Positions 25,111 to 33,845 of a stretch of DNA of 64,000 bases are shown here, piece after piece. The notes under the pieces are model-generated. The model ran no database searches. It was not told the origin of the DNA and saw only the letters and a list, made by a program, of their open reading frames with translations. Origin of the DNA: Psychrobacillus sp. NEAU-3TGS (GTDB taxonomy: Bacteria > Bacillota > Bacilli > Bacillales_A > Planococcaceae); contig NZ_JAPNOZ010000006.1 in assembly GCF_029955155.1 (NCBI RefSeq), positions 277,638 through 341,637 on the forward strand, read 5' to 3'. Position numbers and translations under genes: made by a program. Each line of letters begins with the position of its first letter. Within the stretch, counting starts at the first letter, position 1.

Positions 25111-26364
25111 TACTGCCCCCAGTTTTTTGCGTCCAAATAAAATATAGAAATAAGTAGAAGCAATTATATATAAAACACCTGTAATCGAAAACGTATATGC
25201 ATAGCCCCAATAAAAACCATATGCCATTACAAGTCCTGTGGCAATTCCTCCAGTACTCGCCCACCCAATGTGGAATACCATCTGATTTACTGAATTAGCA
25301 AGTCCTTTATATTTATCATGCACAAGGTCCATCGCGATTGCACTTTGAATCGGGTTTCCAGCATTCATCAACGCTTGACGGAGTAGGAAACCAAGGGATG
25401 CAACGATGAGAGAATTTGTAAAACCCGTGATAAATAAAAAAGGAATAGAAAGTAACTGGAATATTACTAATGCACGCACTTGCCCCACTCTCTTCACAAG
25501 TGCAGGACCTAGTAACATGGCAACTGCAGTCATGGCGGAACCTAGCGACAAGATTAATCCAACATAAGAATTGGAGGCCTCAAATCGATTGGAAAAATAT
25601 AAATTCAAATAAGGAATGACTAAACCAGAACCCGTTCCTATTAACAAATTGGCAAATCCAAACAGCACGATTACAGTAATATTTCGTTTGAAATTACTAG
25701 GAATTTTTTTTGGTCTTGCATCTGTCGTTTTTACTGTCTCTTCCACTTTTTCACTTGGCTTTAATTGAAATAAAGGGATTAATCCCAATCCAAAAATAAC
25801 TGATCCTATTATTAATACCCACTTAATCGAGACAAGCACGGACATATTGGCATATAAATGTAATGCATCCGCCAATACCCCTCCCCCTAAACTTCCAACT
25901 ACACTGGCTATCGTGACTAATGAAAAATGAATACTAAATAAATGCATTCGCTCGCTAGCACGTGAGTTTTCAGCAAGAAAAGGAACACCTGAAACCTGAA
26001 CTAGCGCCATAAACAGACCTGTTAGAAATGCTGCGTATATAATGGACTGTTCGGTTATTGTGACACTTCGATAAAAAAGAGTTATTACGGAAACGATAGT
26101 CCCAAGAATAATCATTCCTTTTCGCCCGTATCGGTCACTTAAAAATCCTGCTGGAATAAGTATTATTGCCGTTGCAAGGGAGGTCATAGAGATGACCGTT
26201 CCATTAACAGTTTCGGGAAAGCCTAATTCTTTAATATATAAATTATACATAACCGCAAATATTCCCATTCCGGTTTGTATGAATATATTGGCAAACATAA
26301 ACAATCGAATATTTCTATTGAAGGAAGCTATTTTAACTTTCCAATCCCGTAGCCAATTTAACAT
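25108..26364 (-). CDS. MFS transporter, multidrug-type
   Basis: About 418 aa with 12 hydrophobic segments in two halves and a charged central loop (KPSEKVEETVKTTDARPKK). The loop 2-3 motif reads GFLSDRYGRKGMI, the MFS signature. Several in-frame starts exist. I prefer ATG 26364 because AAGAGGT lies 6 nt upstream; ATGs at 26418 and 26382 have weak sites. Direction is probably export; the substrate is unknown. Confidence 0.85.
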   Translation of the reverse strand: MLNWLRDWKVKIASFNRNIRLFMFANIFIQTGMGIFAVMYNLYIKELGFPETVNGTVISMTSLATAIILIPAGFLSDRYGRKGMIILGTIVSVITLFYRSVTITEQSIIYAAFLTGLFMALVQVSGVPFLAENSRASERMHLFSIHFSLVTIASVVGSLGGGVLADALHLYANMSVLVSIKWVLIIGSVIFGLGLIPLFQLKPSEKVEETVKTTDARPKKIPSNFKRNITVIVLFGFANLLIGTGSGLVIPYLNLYFSNRFEASNSYVGLILSLGSAMTAVAMLLGPALVKRVGQVRALVIFQLLSIPFLFITGFTNSLIVASLGFLLRQALMNAGNPIQSAIAMDLVHDKYKGLANSVNQMVFHIGWASTGGIATGLVMAYGFYWGYAYTFSITGVLYIIASTYFYILFGRKKLGAV

Positions 26365-26482
26365 AGATGACCTCTTTTTCATTTTATTTCGACTCTCTAA
26401 ATATACGATGGTCGTCATAAAACTTCAATAGGGATTACGCCGTACAGGATAAAAAATTTCTCTTGTAAAGTATAGTCATCGA

Positions 26483-27075
26483 GTGATGATTGACCAGTTT
26501 ACGAGGGAGATTGTCCATCTATTTGATGGGATCGTCCAACTTCGGAGTGAGATTGTCCAGTCTTGCAATGATTGTCCAGCTTTCGAGGGTGATTGTCCAA
26601 CTATTTAAAAAGATCGTCCAACTATTTAAAAAGATCGTCCAACTTCGGAGTGAGATTGTCCAACCTTGGGGTGATTGTCCAACTATCTGAAGGGATCGTC
26701 CAACTTAGGAATGAGATTGTCCAACTTTGGGGTAAGATTGTCCAATCTTTCAATGATTGTCCAGTTTTAGGTAGATTGTCCATCTATTTGATGGGATCGT
26801 CCAACTTCGAGAGGTGATTGTCCAACTTTGAGCAGAGATTGTACAACCTTGCAATGTTTGTCCAGTTTTCGAAGGAGATTGTCCAGCTATTCGAAAAGAT
26901 TGTCCAACTTTGAGGAGTGATCGTCCAATCTTGCAATGATTGTCCAGTTCTCGAAGGAGATTGTCCAACTATTTGAAAAGATCGACCAACTTCGGGAGGA
27001 GATTGTCCAATTTTTTAAAAAGATCGTCCAGCTTCCGAAAGTGATCGTCCAACCTCGCGAGGAAATTGTCCAAAC
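26483..27075. repeat. Array of about 29 GATTGTCCAAC units with ~20.5-21 bp period
   Basis: About 29 occurrences of GAT(T/C)GTCCA(A/G)C, each separated by about 9-10 variable bases, over roughly 590 bp between the MFS gene and bmrD. Variable segments recur (TATTTGAAAA, TTCGGAGTGA, TTTGAGGAGT, TCTTGCAATG), showing higher-order duplication of blocks. On the minus strand the core reads GTTGGACAATC, sharing AGTTGGA with the TTTAGTTGGAA repeats elsewhere in the window. Short ORFs across it are heptad artefacts of the 21-nt period. This array accounts for nearly all of the 26365-27178 gap. Confidence 0.9.
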
Positions 27076-27151
27076 TACGATCAAGCTGCTGGAATGACCC
27101 ATCGTTACCCTGCTCAATTCTAAGAAGCTCTATCTTTACATGCTTTCAATA

Positions 27152-27199
27152 CAAAAAAAGGGAATATCCCCACACGCATTATGCGTATGAGGATACTCC
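27152..27199 (-). terminator. Terminator overlapping the end of bmrD
   Basis: Imperfect 18-bp stem from GGAGTATCCTCATACGCA to TGCGTGTGGGGATATTCC, then seven T residues on the minus strand; the stop codon lies inside the stem. Confidence 0.8.
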
Positions 27200-28918
27200 T
27201 GCTTGTAGTTTATACATTTGCTCATAGCGTCCCTGTAGTTCCAGTAATTCTTCATGTGTTCCACTTTCAACTATTTCGCCGCGATCTAATACTAAAATAC
27301 GGTCTGCATTTTTAATAGTAGAAAGTCGGTGCGCAATGATAAAAGTCGTTCTTCCTTTTTTCAATACATCCATTGCATGTTGGATGATTTCTTCTGTTTC
27401 CGTGTCAATATTAGAGGTTGCTTCATCCAGAATGAGAATAGCTGGGTCGAATGCAAGTGCTCTAGCAAAAGAGACGAGTTGCCTTTGACCAGAGGATAAT
27501 GTGCTCCCCTTCTCAATAACTGGTTCATCCAAACCTTTTTCCAAGTTTTTTAACACTCGTTCTCCACCAACTGCTGCTAATGAAGCTTCTACTTTCTCCC
27601 TGGAGATTTTCGGATCGTTTAAGCTCACATTTGATGCAATCGTTCCGGAAAACAAATAGGGATCCTGCAAAACAATTCCCATATGTTCGCGAATCGTTTG
27701 TCTTGGTAAGGTGGTAATATCGATTCCATCAATAAGAATTTTACCTTTGGAAGAATCATAAAAACGGAACAATAAGTTCATAATAGAGCTTTTACCAGAT
27801 CCTGTATGCCCTACAAGTGCCACCGTTTCTCCTTTATTCGCGATAAAGTTCAAGTTTTTCAATACATACTCTTGCTCTTTGTATGCAAATGAAACATTTT
27901 GGAATTCTACATTTCCTTCGTATCGCTCCATCTTCTTATCTGCTACTTTTTCACCTGATTCATCGAGTAATGTGAACACGCGAGAACCTGCTACTAATGA
28001 TCTTTCCAATTGCGAAAACTGGTTCACTATCCCTGTAATTGGATTAAATAGTCTAGTTGTATAATCTACGAACGCATACAGCATCCCAGCTGACACGATT
28101 GTACCTGGTTCCATTGATTGTAAGCCAAAATAAGTAATAAACACAATAAACATAACGGAACGCAAAACGCTTACTAAGTTAAACGAAGTTGCGGAATCTA
28201 GTATTAATAATTTCCTCTGATAGCGATAATGCTCTTCATTCATTTCTTCAAATTCTCGGTCCATTTGTTCTTCCCGTTTAAATGCTTGAATAATGGACAT
28301 CCCTTGAATCGATTCATTGAGCATTGCATTTAAATCCGCAATTTTCGTCCGAACTATATGATTATATTTAGAGGCATATTTTCGATAACTAATCATCCAA
28401 ATATAAATGATCGGTAGAACAAATAAAGCCATCAAAGCCATTCGTACATTTAGTATGAAAAGCGCGACGTAGACCCCTAAAATGGAAATAATACTCGTTG
28501 CGAATTGTGATAATACTTGCACATATAAATTACGAATTGCCTCTGTGTCATTAGTAACGCGAGCTACTACTTTACCAGCAGGCAAATTGTCAAAGTACTG
28601 AATCGGTAGCGTCTGGATATGTTGAAATACATCGTTTCGTAGTTTTTGTACAACTCGATTCGCTCCTACTTGTAGCTGTATAAACATGAAATATCGAAAA
28701 ACTGCCGTAACAACACTTAACCCAAAAAACAATCCTAGCAACAGTAGAATCGGTTGAAATTCAATGGCACCTTCTACAATATGTTCGTCGATGATTGTTT
28801 TGGCGATGAAAGGGCCCGACAAATCGGCAAACACCGCAATGGTTAAAAAGATTAAACCAAGCAAAATTGGCTTTTTATAAAATAATGCGTAATGGTAGAG
28901 TCGTTTTCCTGTACTCAT
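27179..28918 (-). CDS. bmrD: Heterodimeric ABC exporter subunit, BmrD-like
   Basis: 579-aa half-transporter: a six-helix membrane domain (about 1-310), then an ATPase domain with Walker A GHTGSGKSS, signature LSSGQRQL and Walker B LILDEAT with the catalytic Glu. It closely follows B. subtilis BmrD (YheH): NVSLNDPKIS, LPIQYFDNLPAGKVVARVTN, VIEKGSTLSSGQ. It is about 90 residues shorter because the extracellular insertion between helices 1 and 2 is missing. Pairs with the upstream bmrC-like gene (4-nt overlap) to export drugs. Confidence 0.88.
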   Translation of the reverse strand: MSTGKRLYHYALFYKKPILLGLIFLTIAVFADLSGPFIAKTIIDEHIVEGAIEFQPILLLLGLFFGLSVVTAVFRYFMFIQLQVGANRVVQKLRNDVFQHIQTLPIQYFDNLPAGKVVARVTNDTEAIRNLYVQVLSQFATSIISILGVYVALFILNVRMALMALFVLPIIYIWMISYRKYASKYNHIVRTKIADLNAMLNESIQGMSIIQAFKREEQMDREFEEMNEEHYRYQRKLLILDSATSFNLVSVLRSVMFIVFITYFGLQSMEPGTIVSAGMLYAFVDYTTRLFNPITGIVNQFSQLERSLVAGSRVFTLLDESGEKVADKKMERYEGNVEFQNVSFAYKEQEYVLKNLNFIANKGETVALVGHTGSGKSSIMNLLFRFYDSSKGKILIDGIDITTLPRQTIREHMGIVLQDPYLFSGTIASNVSLNDPKISREKVEASLAAVGGERVLKNLEKGLDEPVIEKGSTLSSGQRQLVSFARALAFDPAILILDEATSNIDTETEEIIQHAMDVLKKGRTTFIIAHRLSTIKNADRILVLDRGEIVESGTHEELLELQGRYEQMYKLQAGVSSYA

Positions 28919-30657
28919 GACGACACCCCCTCAAGCTGTTGACGATCGTATTGCTCTTTGTACCAACCATTTTGTAAAAGAAGCTCTTCATGAGTACCCT
29001 CTTCTACTATCAGTCCTTCATCTAGCACGATAATATGGTCTGCATGCTGAATACCGGATAATCGATGCGTCGTAATAATTGTTGTCTTCCCACTACGTTC
29101 TGTTTGAATATTTTCAATGATTTTCGCTTCTGTTTTCGCGTCTACCGCTGAAAGCGAATCATCTAACAATAGGATTTCAGGATTTTTAATAAGCGCACGA
29201 GCAATCGACACACGCTGCTTTTGGCCACCTGATAAGGAAACTCCCTTTTCTCCTACTAATGTTTCTAGACCCATCGGTAAATTCATCAAATCTTGCTGGA
29301 AATGGGCTAACCGAATTGCATCTTCTAGCTCTTCTTCCGTTGCATCCTCTTTCCCAAAAAGGATGTTCTGACGAATCGTACGTGAAAATAACACATGGTC
29401 CTGTGGAACATAGCCAATCCACTCTAATACTTGGGCTTTAGTTTGTTCTGAAATTGTCGTTTCTCCAATCGTTAAAGCTCCCGTACCAATCGGATATTCC
29501 TTCAATAATTGCTTCATAAAAGTCGTTTTCCCAGAACCTGTTTTCCCTACGATTCCAAGCGTTTGCCCTTTTTTCAGCTTCACTTGGATATTTTGCAGGT
29601 TTTTCACTTGGGATAAGGGATATTGGAATCCAACTTGTTCAAAACCAACGGAGCTTGCATTTTTTAATGCGATTGGATTAGTCGGATCTTTTACATCTTG
29701 TTCATAATCTAACGTTTCCTGTACACGATCTAAAGAAGCATTCCCGCGTTGCATGACATTTATCAGTTCACCGATTGCGAACATCGGCCAGATTGCCATA
29801 CCTAAATACACGTTAAAAGTGATCAAATTTCCAACTGTCATCTCGCCTCTAGATACTAAGTACGCACCATATCCTAAAGCAACTACATAACTTATGCCCG
29901 TACCTACTTTCGTAATCGGTCCAAAAAGTGCATCAATTCGTTCTACTACCATATTTTTTTGGTAGACGTCTTCACTCATATCAGCAAACTTTTTTTCATC
30001 TGCACGCTCTTGCACATATGCACGAATTACGCGAACACCAGCGATTGATTCTAAAACGCGGTCGTTTAACTCACCAAATGCATCTTGGGCAGTCATATAT
30101 TTTTCATGAATGATTTTTCCTAAATATTGCATAATAAGTGCTAAAACCGGTATAGGTAAAAGTGCGAAGAATGTGAGCTTCCAAGAAATGATGAAACCCA
30201 TTGCGAGTATTAAAGCCGCCATATACATCGTTGAATCAATTAGTGTCATAATGCCAAATCCTGCTGTTTGGGACACTGCATTTAAATCATTAGTTGCACG
30301 AGCCATTAAATCACCCGTACGATTTTTTTCATAAAAAGTTGGTGTCATACTTAAAAATTTGCGATTTAACTTAGTACGTAAAATTCGCTCAATCGAGATT
30401 GAACCTCCGAATAACTGATATTGCCATATAAAATTTAGTGCATAAGCAACAATAATTATTGCGATAAATATGAAAAAGTATTGCCATAATTGACTGGACG
30501 TCATTTCACCCAAAGTAATGGTATCAATTGCATTCCCAACTACCCAAGGAGGTAAAATTTCTATAACACTCGCAACTATAAGCAGTCCTACCGCAACCGT
30601 ATATCGCTTCCAGTTATCCTGGAAAAACCATTTTAATTTAAATAAAACAGAAAACAT
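28915..30657 (-). CDS. bmrC: Heterodimeric ABC exporter subunit, BmrC-like
   Basis: 580-aa half-transporter: membrane domain (about 1-315) and ATPase domain with Walker A GKTGSGKTT and signature LSGGQKQR. Walker B reads LLLDDSLSAVD, with Asp in place of the catalytic Glu. This degenerate site is the hallmark of the BmrC subunit, and the partner BmrD keeps the Glu. First structural gene, preceded by a leader-peptide attenuator, so induction by ribosome-targeting drugs is likely, as known for B. subtilis bmrBCD. Confidence 0.9.
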   Translation of the reverse strand: MFSVLFKLKWFFQDNWKRYTVAVGLLIVASVIEILPPWVVGNAIDTITLGEMTSSQLWQYFFIFIAIIIVAYALNFIWQYQLFGGSISIERILRTKLNRKFLSMTPTFYEKNRTGDLMARATNDLNAVSQTAGFGIMTLIDSTMYMAALILAMGFIISWKLTFFALLPIPVLALIMQYLGKIIHEKYMTAQDAFGELNDRVLESIAGVRVIRAYVQERADEKKFADMSEDVYQKNMVVERIDALFGPITKVGTGISYVVALGYGAYLVSRGEMTVGNLITFNVYLGMAIWPMFAIGELINVMQRGNASLDRVQETLDYEQDVKDPTNPIALKNASSVGFEQVGFQYPLSQVKNLQNIQVKLKKGQTLGIVGKTGSGKTTFMKQLLKEYPIGTGALTIGETTISEQTKAQVLEWIGYVPQDHVLFSRTIRQNILFGKEDATEEELEDAIRLAHFQQDLMNLPMGLETLVGEKGVSLSGGQKQRVSIARALIKNPEILLLDDSLSAVDAKTEAKIIENIQTERSGKTTIITTHRLSGIQHADHIIVLDEGLIVEEGTHEELLLQNGWYKEQYDRQQLEGVSS

Positions 30658-30700
30658 TCATTAACCCCTCTTTTCTCTTCAAATCCACTTACATATTCGG

Positions 30701-30757
30701 CTATCCGCCTTCTAGAGATTCCTTTAATAAAATTTGTTTTGTTCGTTGAATATTCAT
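30701..30757 (-). CDS. Second small ORF in the bmrCD leader
   Basis: 18 codons starting MNIQRTKQILL and ending in LEGG, with GGAGTG upstream of the ATG. It lies between the attenuator hairpin and bmrC, ending 44 nt before the bmrC start. It could help couple translation to bmrC or be incidental. Confidence 0.4.
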   Translation of the reverse strand: MNIQRTKQILLKESLEGG

Positions 30758-30810
30758 ATCCAACACTCCTTCACATCAATTTTCACCAAAAAATGGAAAT
30801 CATTAAACGC

Positions 30811-30883
30811 AAAAAAGCACATTGCCCACAATACGGCAATGTGCTTTAAAAATAGACATATTTCTTTTCTTACATGTCTATTA
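30811..30883 (-). terminator. Attenuator hairpins upstream of bmrC
   Basis: On the minus strand a first hairpin (AATAGACAT/ATGTCTATT, 30851-30883) is followed by a strong intrinsic terminator, AAAGCACATTGCC pairing with GGCAATGTGCTTTTTT (30811-30850). The terminator lies 6 nt after the first hairpin and about 40 nt after the leader peptide stop. This is the layout of ribosome-mediated attenuation: a ribosome stalled on the leader would alter folding and allow read-through into bmrCD. Confidence 0.8.
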
Positions 30884-30888
30884 ATAAA

Positions 30889-30957
30889 TCATTTTTCGTC
30901 TAATGGTCGGTATGAATAAATTATTAAGTTTTTTACGCTATCTTTTAAACGAATCAT
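30889..30957 (-). CDS. Leader peptide of the bmrCD attenuator
   Basis: 22-aa peptide starting MIRLKDSV and ending YSYRPLDEK. The ATG at 30957 is 7 nt below a near-perfect GGAGGT. An overlapping ATG (30964) would give only eight codons. The stop lies directly before the attenuator hairpins. B. subtilis bmrCD is likewise preceded by a translated leader (BmrB), but that peptide is longer and not visibly similar, so this is an analogue and not a proven homologue. Confidence 0.7.
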   Translation of the reverse strand: MIRLKDSVKNLIIYSYRPLDEK

Positions 30958-31048
30958 TTTTCATACCTCCATTTCCTTTTATTTAGTGTCCCTTAACATT
31001 AGCATACAGAAAATTCCGTTGTCAATACATTTTGAAAAAAGAAATTTA

Positions 31049-32206
31049 TTAGATTAATTGTACAGCGGCACCTAATAACGCACTTATTAATACTACTTTA
31101 AAAGGCGCCCATTTATACACGACTAATAACATAAAACTAATTAATACAATAATAAAATCAAACGTGCTTGTTACCGCACTTGTAAAAACGGGATCATATA
31201 ACGCAGCTAGAAGAATTCCCACTACAGCTGCATTAACTCCTTTTAAGGCGGCCTGAATTCCCTTTTGCGACCTGATAAAAGACCAAAATGGCAAAGTACC
31301 GATTACCAATAAAAACGACGGTAAAAACATCGCAATTACTGCTATAATAGCTCCTGGAATTCCGGCAGTCACTTGTCCTAAATAGCCTGCGATTGTAAAC
31401 AGAGGTCCCGGCACTGCTTGCGCTGCTCCATATCCAGCAAGAAATATATCTGGAGTTACCTCCGCTTCTCTTTCAAGCATCGGTAAAACGACATGTCCCC
31501 CGCCAAACACAATAGACCCAACTCGATAATACGTATCAAAAATAGAATAATATACTGATTGAAAGTAAGGTTTAACAACAGGCAATAAAATCAATAGTCC
31601 AAAAAATAAAATCCAACTTATAATCCCTGTCTTTTTACCAAAAGTAAGTGCCATATTAGGAGCTGGTACCACGGTTTCTTGTTTGTAATATATGTAGCCA
31701 AACAGACCGGCGGCAACAATGATGCTAATTTGACCAATAGCGGTTGGAATAAGCAAAGTTAAAATAGCACATACTACGGCAATAGAAATACGTACTTTGT
31801 CAGGAGCAAGTGACTTTTGCATACCAAGAAGCGCTTGTCCCACAACTGCGACTGCAACAATTTTAAGCCCTTGAATCCAGCCACTATCAAATGAACCAGC
31901 AGTTGTAACGTAAGCTGCAAAAAGCATTAATATAATGACTGATGGCAAAGTGAAGCCTATCCAAGAAAGGAGACCTCCAAGTATTCCTCCTCTTAACAAA
32001 CCAATCGATATTCCAACTTGGGAAGATGCGGGACCAGGTAAAAACTGGCATAGCGCTACGATATCGGCATACATTTTATCATCCAGCCATTTTCTCTTTT
32101 CCACATACTCTTCTCGAAAGTAACCAATATGTGCAGCCGGTCCTCCAAAGGAAGTAAAACCTAGTTTAATAGAAGCCTTTATAATTTCAACATATGTATC
32201 TTTCAA
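31049..32206 (-). CDS. chrA: Chromate transporter, CHR family
   Basis: 385 aa, two homologous halves each with about six helices. Signature motifs: FGGPAAHIGYFREEYVEKRKW and QFLPGPASSQVGISIGLLRGG in the first half; FGGGHVVLPMLEREA and QAVPGPLFTIAGYLG in the second. It is expected to export chromate by proton-coupled exchange. It starts with TTG at 32206, after GGAGG at 7-nt spacing. Transcribed alone. Confidence 0.92.
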   Translation of the reverse strand: MKDTYVEIIKASIKLGFTSFGGPAAHIGYFREEYVEKRKWLDDKMYADIVALCQFLPGPASSQVGISIGLLRGGILGGLLSWIGFTLPSVIILMLFAAYVTTAGSFDSGWIQGLKIVAVAVVGQALLGMQKSLAPDKVRISIAVVCAILTLLIPTAIGQISIIVAAGLFGYIYYKQETVVPAPNMALTFGKKTGIISWILFFGLLILLPVVKPYFQSVYYSIFDTYYRVGSIVFGGGHVVLPMLEREAEVTPDIFLAGYGAAQAVPGPLFTIAGYLGQVTAGIPGAIIAVIAMFLPSFLLVIGTLPFWSFIRSQKGIQAALKGVNAAVVGILLAALYDPVFTSAVTSTFDFIIVLISFMLLVVYKWAPFKVVLISALLGAAVQLI

Positions 32207-32386
32207 TTGTCATCCTCCCATCCATACAGCTACTATTATCACATTTTTTAGGCTATTGAATTGATAAGTTTATGTTAAGTTTCTATAGAAATTTGTTCCA
32301 TGTGAGAAGAAAGATTTGTATTTTCTTTTTATATATTTTATTATTAAACGTATAAACTATTTTTTAGAAAACAGGAGGTGTATACT

Positions 32387-32422
32387 TTGTTCTACCCCTC
32401 ATTCGGGTTAGGGACAAAGTAA
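32387..32422 (+). CDS. Short upstream ORF before the CorC-type gene
   Basis: 11 codons (TTG-initiated, FYPSFGLGTK after the start). AGGAGGTG (32373-32380) is the best ribosome binding site in the region and is placed correctly for this TTG, not for the main gene. The ORF stops at 32422, only 4 nt before the main TTG start, which has no site of its own. The ORF also folds: TTTGT and CTACCC pair with GGGTTAG and ACAAA. This suggests termination-reinitiation or a regulatory leader. Confidence 0.6.
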   Translation: MFYPSFGLGTK

Positions 32423-32426
32423 TTAT

Positions 32427-33764
32427 TTGGAAATAGCCATACGATTGACAGCATTTGCTGTCTTAATCGCATTCACTGCATTTTTCGTTGCTAGTGAATT
32501 TGCAATTGTAAAAGTAAGAACGACAAGAATTGATCAGCTTATTGCTGAAGGAAACACAAGGGCGATAAATGCAAAAAAAGTCGTTTCTAATTTGGATGAG
32601 TATTTATCTGCATGTCAGCTCGGAATAACCATTACCGCTCTAGGTTTGGGGTGGCTTGGAGAGCCGACAATCGAAGCTATACTACATCCTGCATTCGAGT
32701 ATTTTGAGCTTCCGGAGAGTGTTACCTCCGTACTTTCATTTATCATTGCATTTTCTCTAGTAACATTTATACATGTAGTTGTTGGGGAACTAACACCTAA
32801 AACAATGGCAATTCAAAAGTCGGAACAAATTACATTAGCAGTTGCAAAACCACTAATTATTTTTGACCGTCTAATGTATCCAGTTATTCACGGTATGAAT
32901 GGGTCTGCACGATTTTTAGCTACCCGAGTGTTTGGTTTAAAAGCCGTATCCGAATCGGAAGTAGCCCATTCAGAGGAAGAACTTCGTATGATTCTCTCTG
33001 ACAGTTATAAAGGTGGAGAGATCAACCAAGCCGAATATAAATATGTAAACAAGATTTTCGAATTTGATGATCGTATTGCCAAAGAAATTATGGTTCCACG
33101 AACAGAAATTATTTCGATTGAAAAAGATTTAACGCTACATGAAGTATTTGAGCTAATTGGTGTGGAACAATATACGAGATATCCTGTAACCGATGGTGAC
33201 AAAGACCATATTATAGGACTTGTTAATATGAAAAACTTATTAACAGCTTATATTAAAGATCCTGCAAATGCATCTACTCCAGTAATTGACTATATGCAGC
33301 CAATTATTCGAGTGATTGAAAATATGCCGATAGCTGACCTATTGCTTAAAATCCAAAGAGAACGTATTCATATGGCCATTCTAATGGATGAGTACGGTGG
33401 TACTTCAGGTCTTGTTACAATTGAAGACATTATCGAAGAAATCGTCGGTGACATACGTGATGAATTCGACACAGATGAGCTTCCAGAAGTTCAAAAGATT
33501 GACGAAAATCATTTTATCATCGATGCAAAAATGTTAATCGAAAATGTCAATGATCTCCTTGGTATTAATATCGATGAAGAAGATATCGATACTATTGGTG
33601 GCTGGTTTATGACAAAAAGCTTTGAAGCCGTTAAAGGTGAAAAGATTATCGAACAAGGATATGATTTCATGGTAAAAGATATTGATGGGCATCACATTCA
33701 ATACTTGGAAATCATTAAAGCCACTCCATTAAATGATTTAGATGAAATAACAGAAGAACAGTAA
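32427..33764 (+). CDS. CorC/HlyC-family (UPF0053) membrane protein with CBS domains
   Basis: 445 aa. An N-terminal DUF21/CNNM membrane domain with three or four helices (about 1-200) is followed by a CBS pair (about 215-335, KEIMVPRTEIISIEKDLTLH, MDEYGGTSGLVTIEDIIEEI) and a C-terminal CorC_HlyC transporter-associated domain (about 350-430). The family handles Mg2+ or other divalent cations. The start TTG at 32427 lacks a Shine-Dalgarno sequence and immediately follows a translated-looking uORF. The next downstream gene encodes a cation exporter. Confidence 0.88.
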   Translation: MEIAIRLTAFAVLIAFTAFFVASEFAIVKVRTTRIDQLIAEGNTRAINAKKVVSNLDEYLSACQLGITITALGLGWLGEPTIEAILHPAFEYFELPESVTSVLSFIIAFSLVTFIHVVVGELTPKTMAIQKSEQITLAVAKPLIIFDRLMYPVIHGMNGSARFLATRVFGLKAVSESEVAHSEEELRMILSDSYKGGEINQAEYKYVNKIFEFDDRIAKEIMVPRTEIISIEKDLTLHEVFELIGVEQYTRYPVTDGDKDHIIGLVNMKNLLTAYIKDPANASTPVIDYMQPIIRVIENMPIADLLLKIQRERIHMAILMDEYGGTSGLVTIEDIIEEIVGDIRDEFDTDELPEVQKIDENHFIIDAKMLIENVNDLLGINIDEEDIDTIGGWFMTKSFEAVKGEKIIEQGYDFMVKDIDGHHIQYLEIIKATPLNDLDEITEEQ

Positions 33765-33784
33765 AAAATGATACAGTTATGTGA

Positions 33785-33812
33785 AACGACTCTCAAATTG
33801 AGAGTCGTTTTC
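33785..33812 (+). terminator. Terminator of the CorC-type gene
   Basis: ACGACTCTC/GAGAGTCGT stem and TTTTC. Confidence 0.75.
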
Positions 33813-33845
33813 ATATGCAATAAAATGTTGAAAAGAGGAAACACT

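Noticed and set aside
26483..27075. CRISPR array
   Set aside because: The period is only ~21 bp, the units diverge, variable segments recur between units, there is no distinct spacer length and no cas gene is present.
26490..27117. Coding ORFs with heptad repeats across the 26.5-kb array
   Set aside because: A 21-nt period keeps any stop-free frame open by chance and yields repeats in several frames and on both strands; there is no consistent ribosome binding site or known fold.
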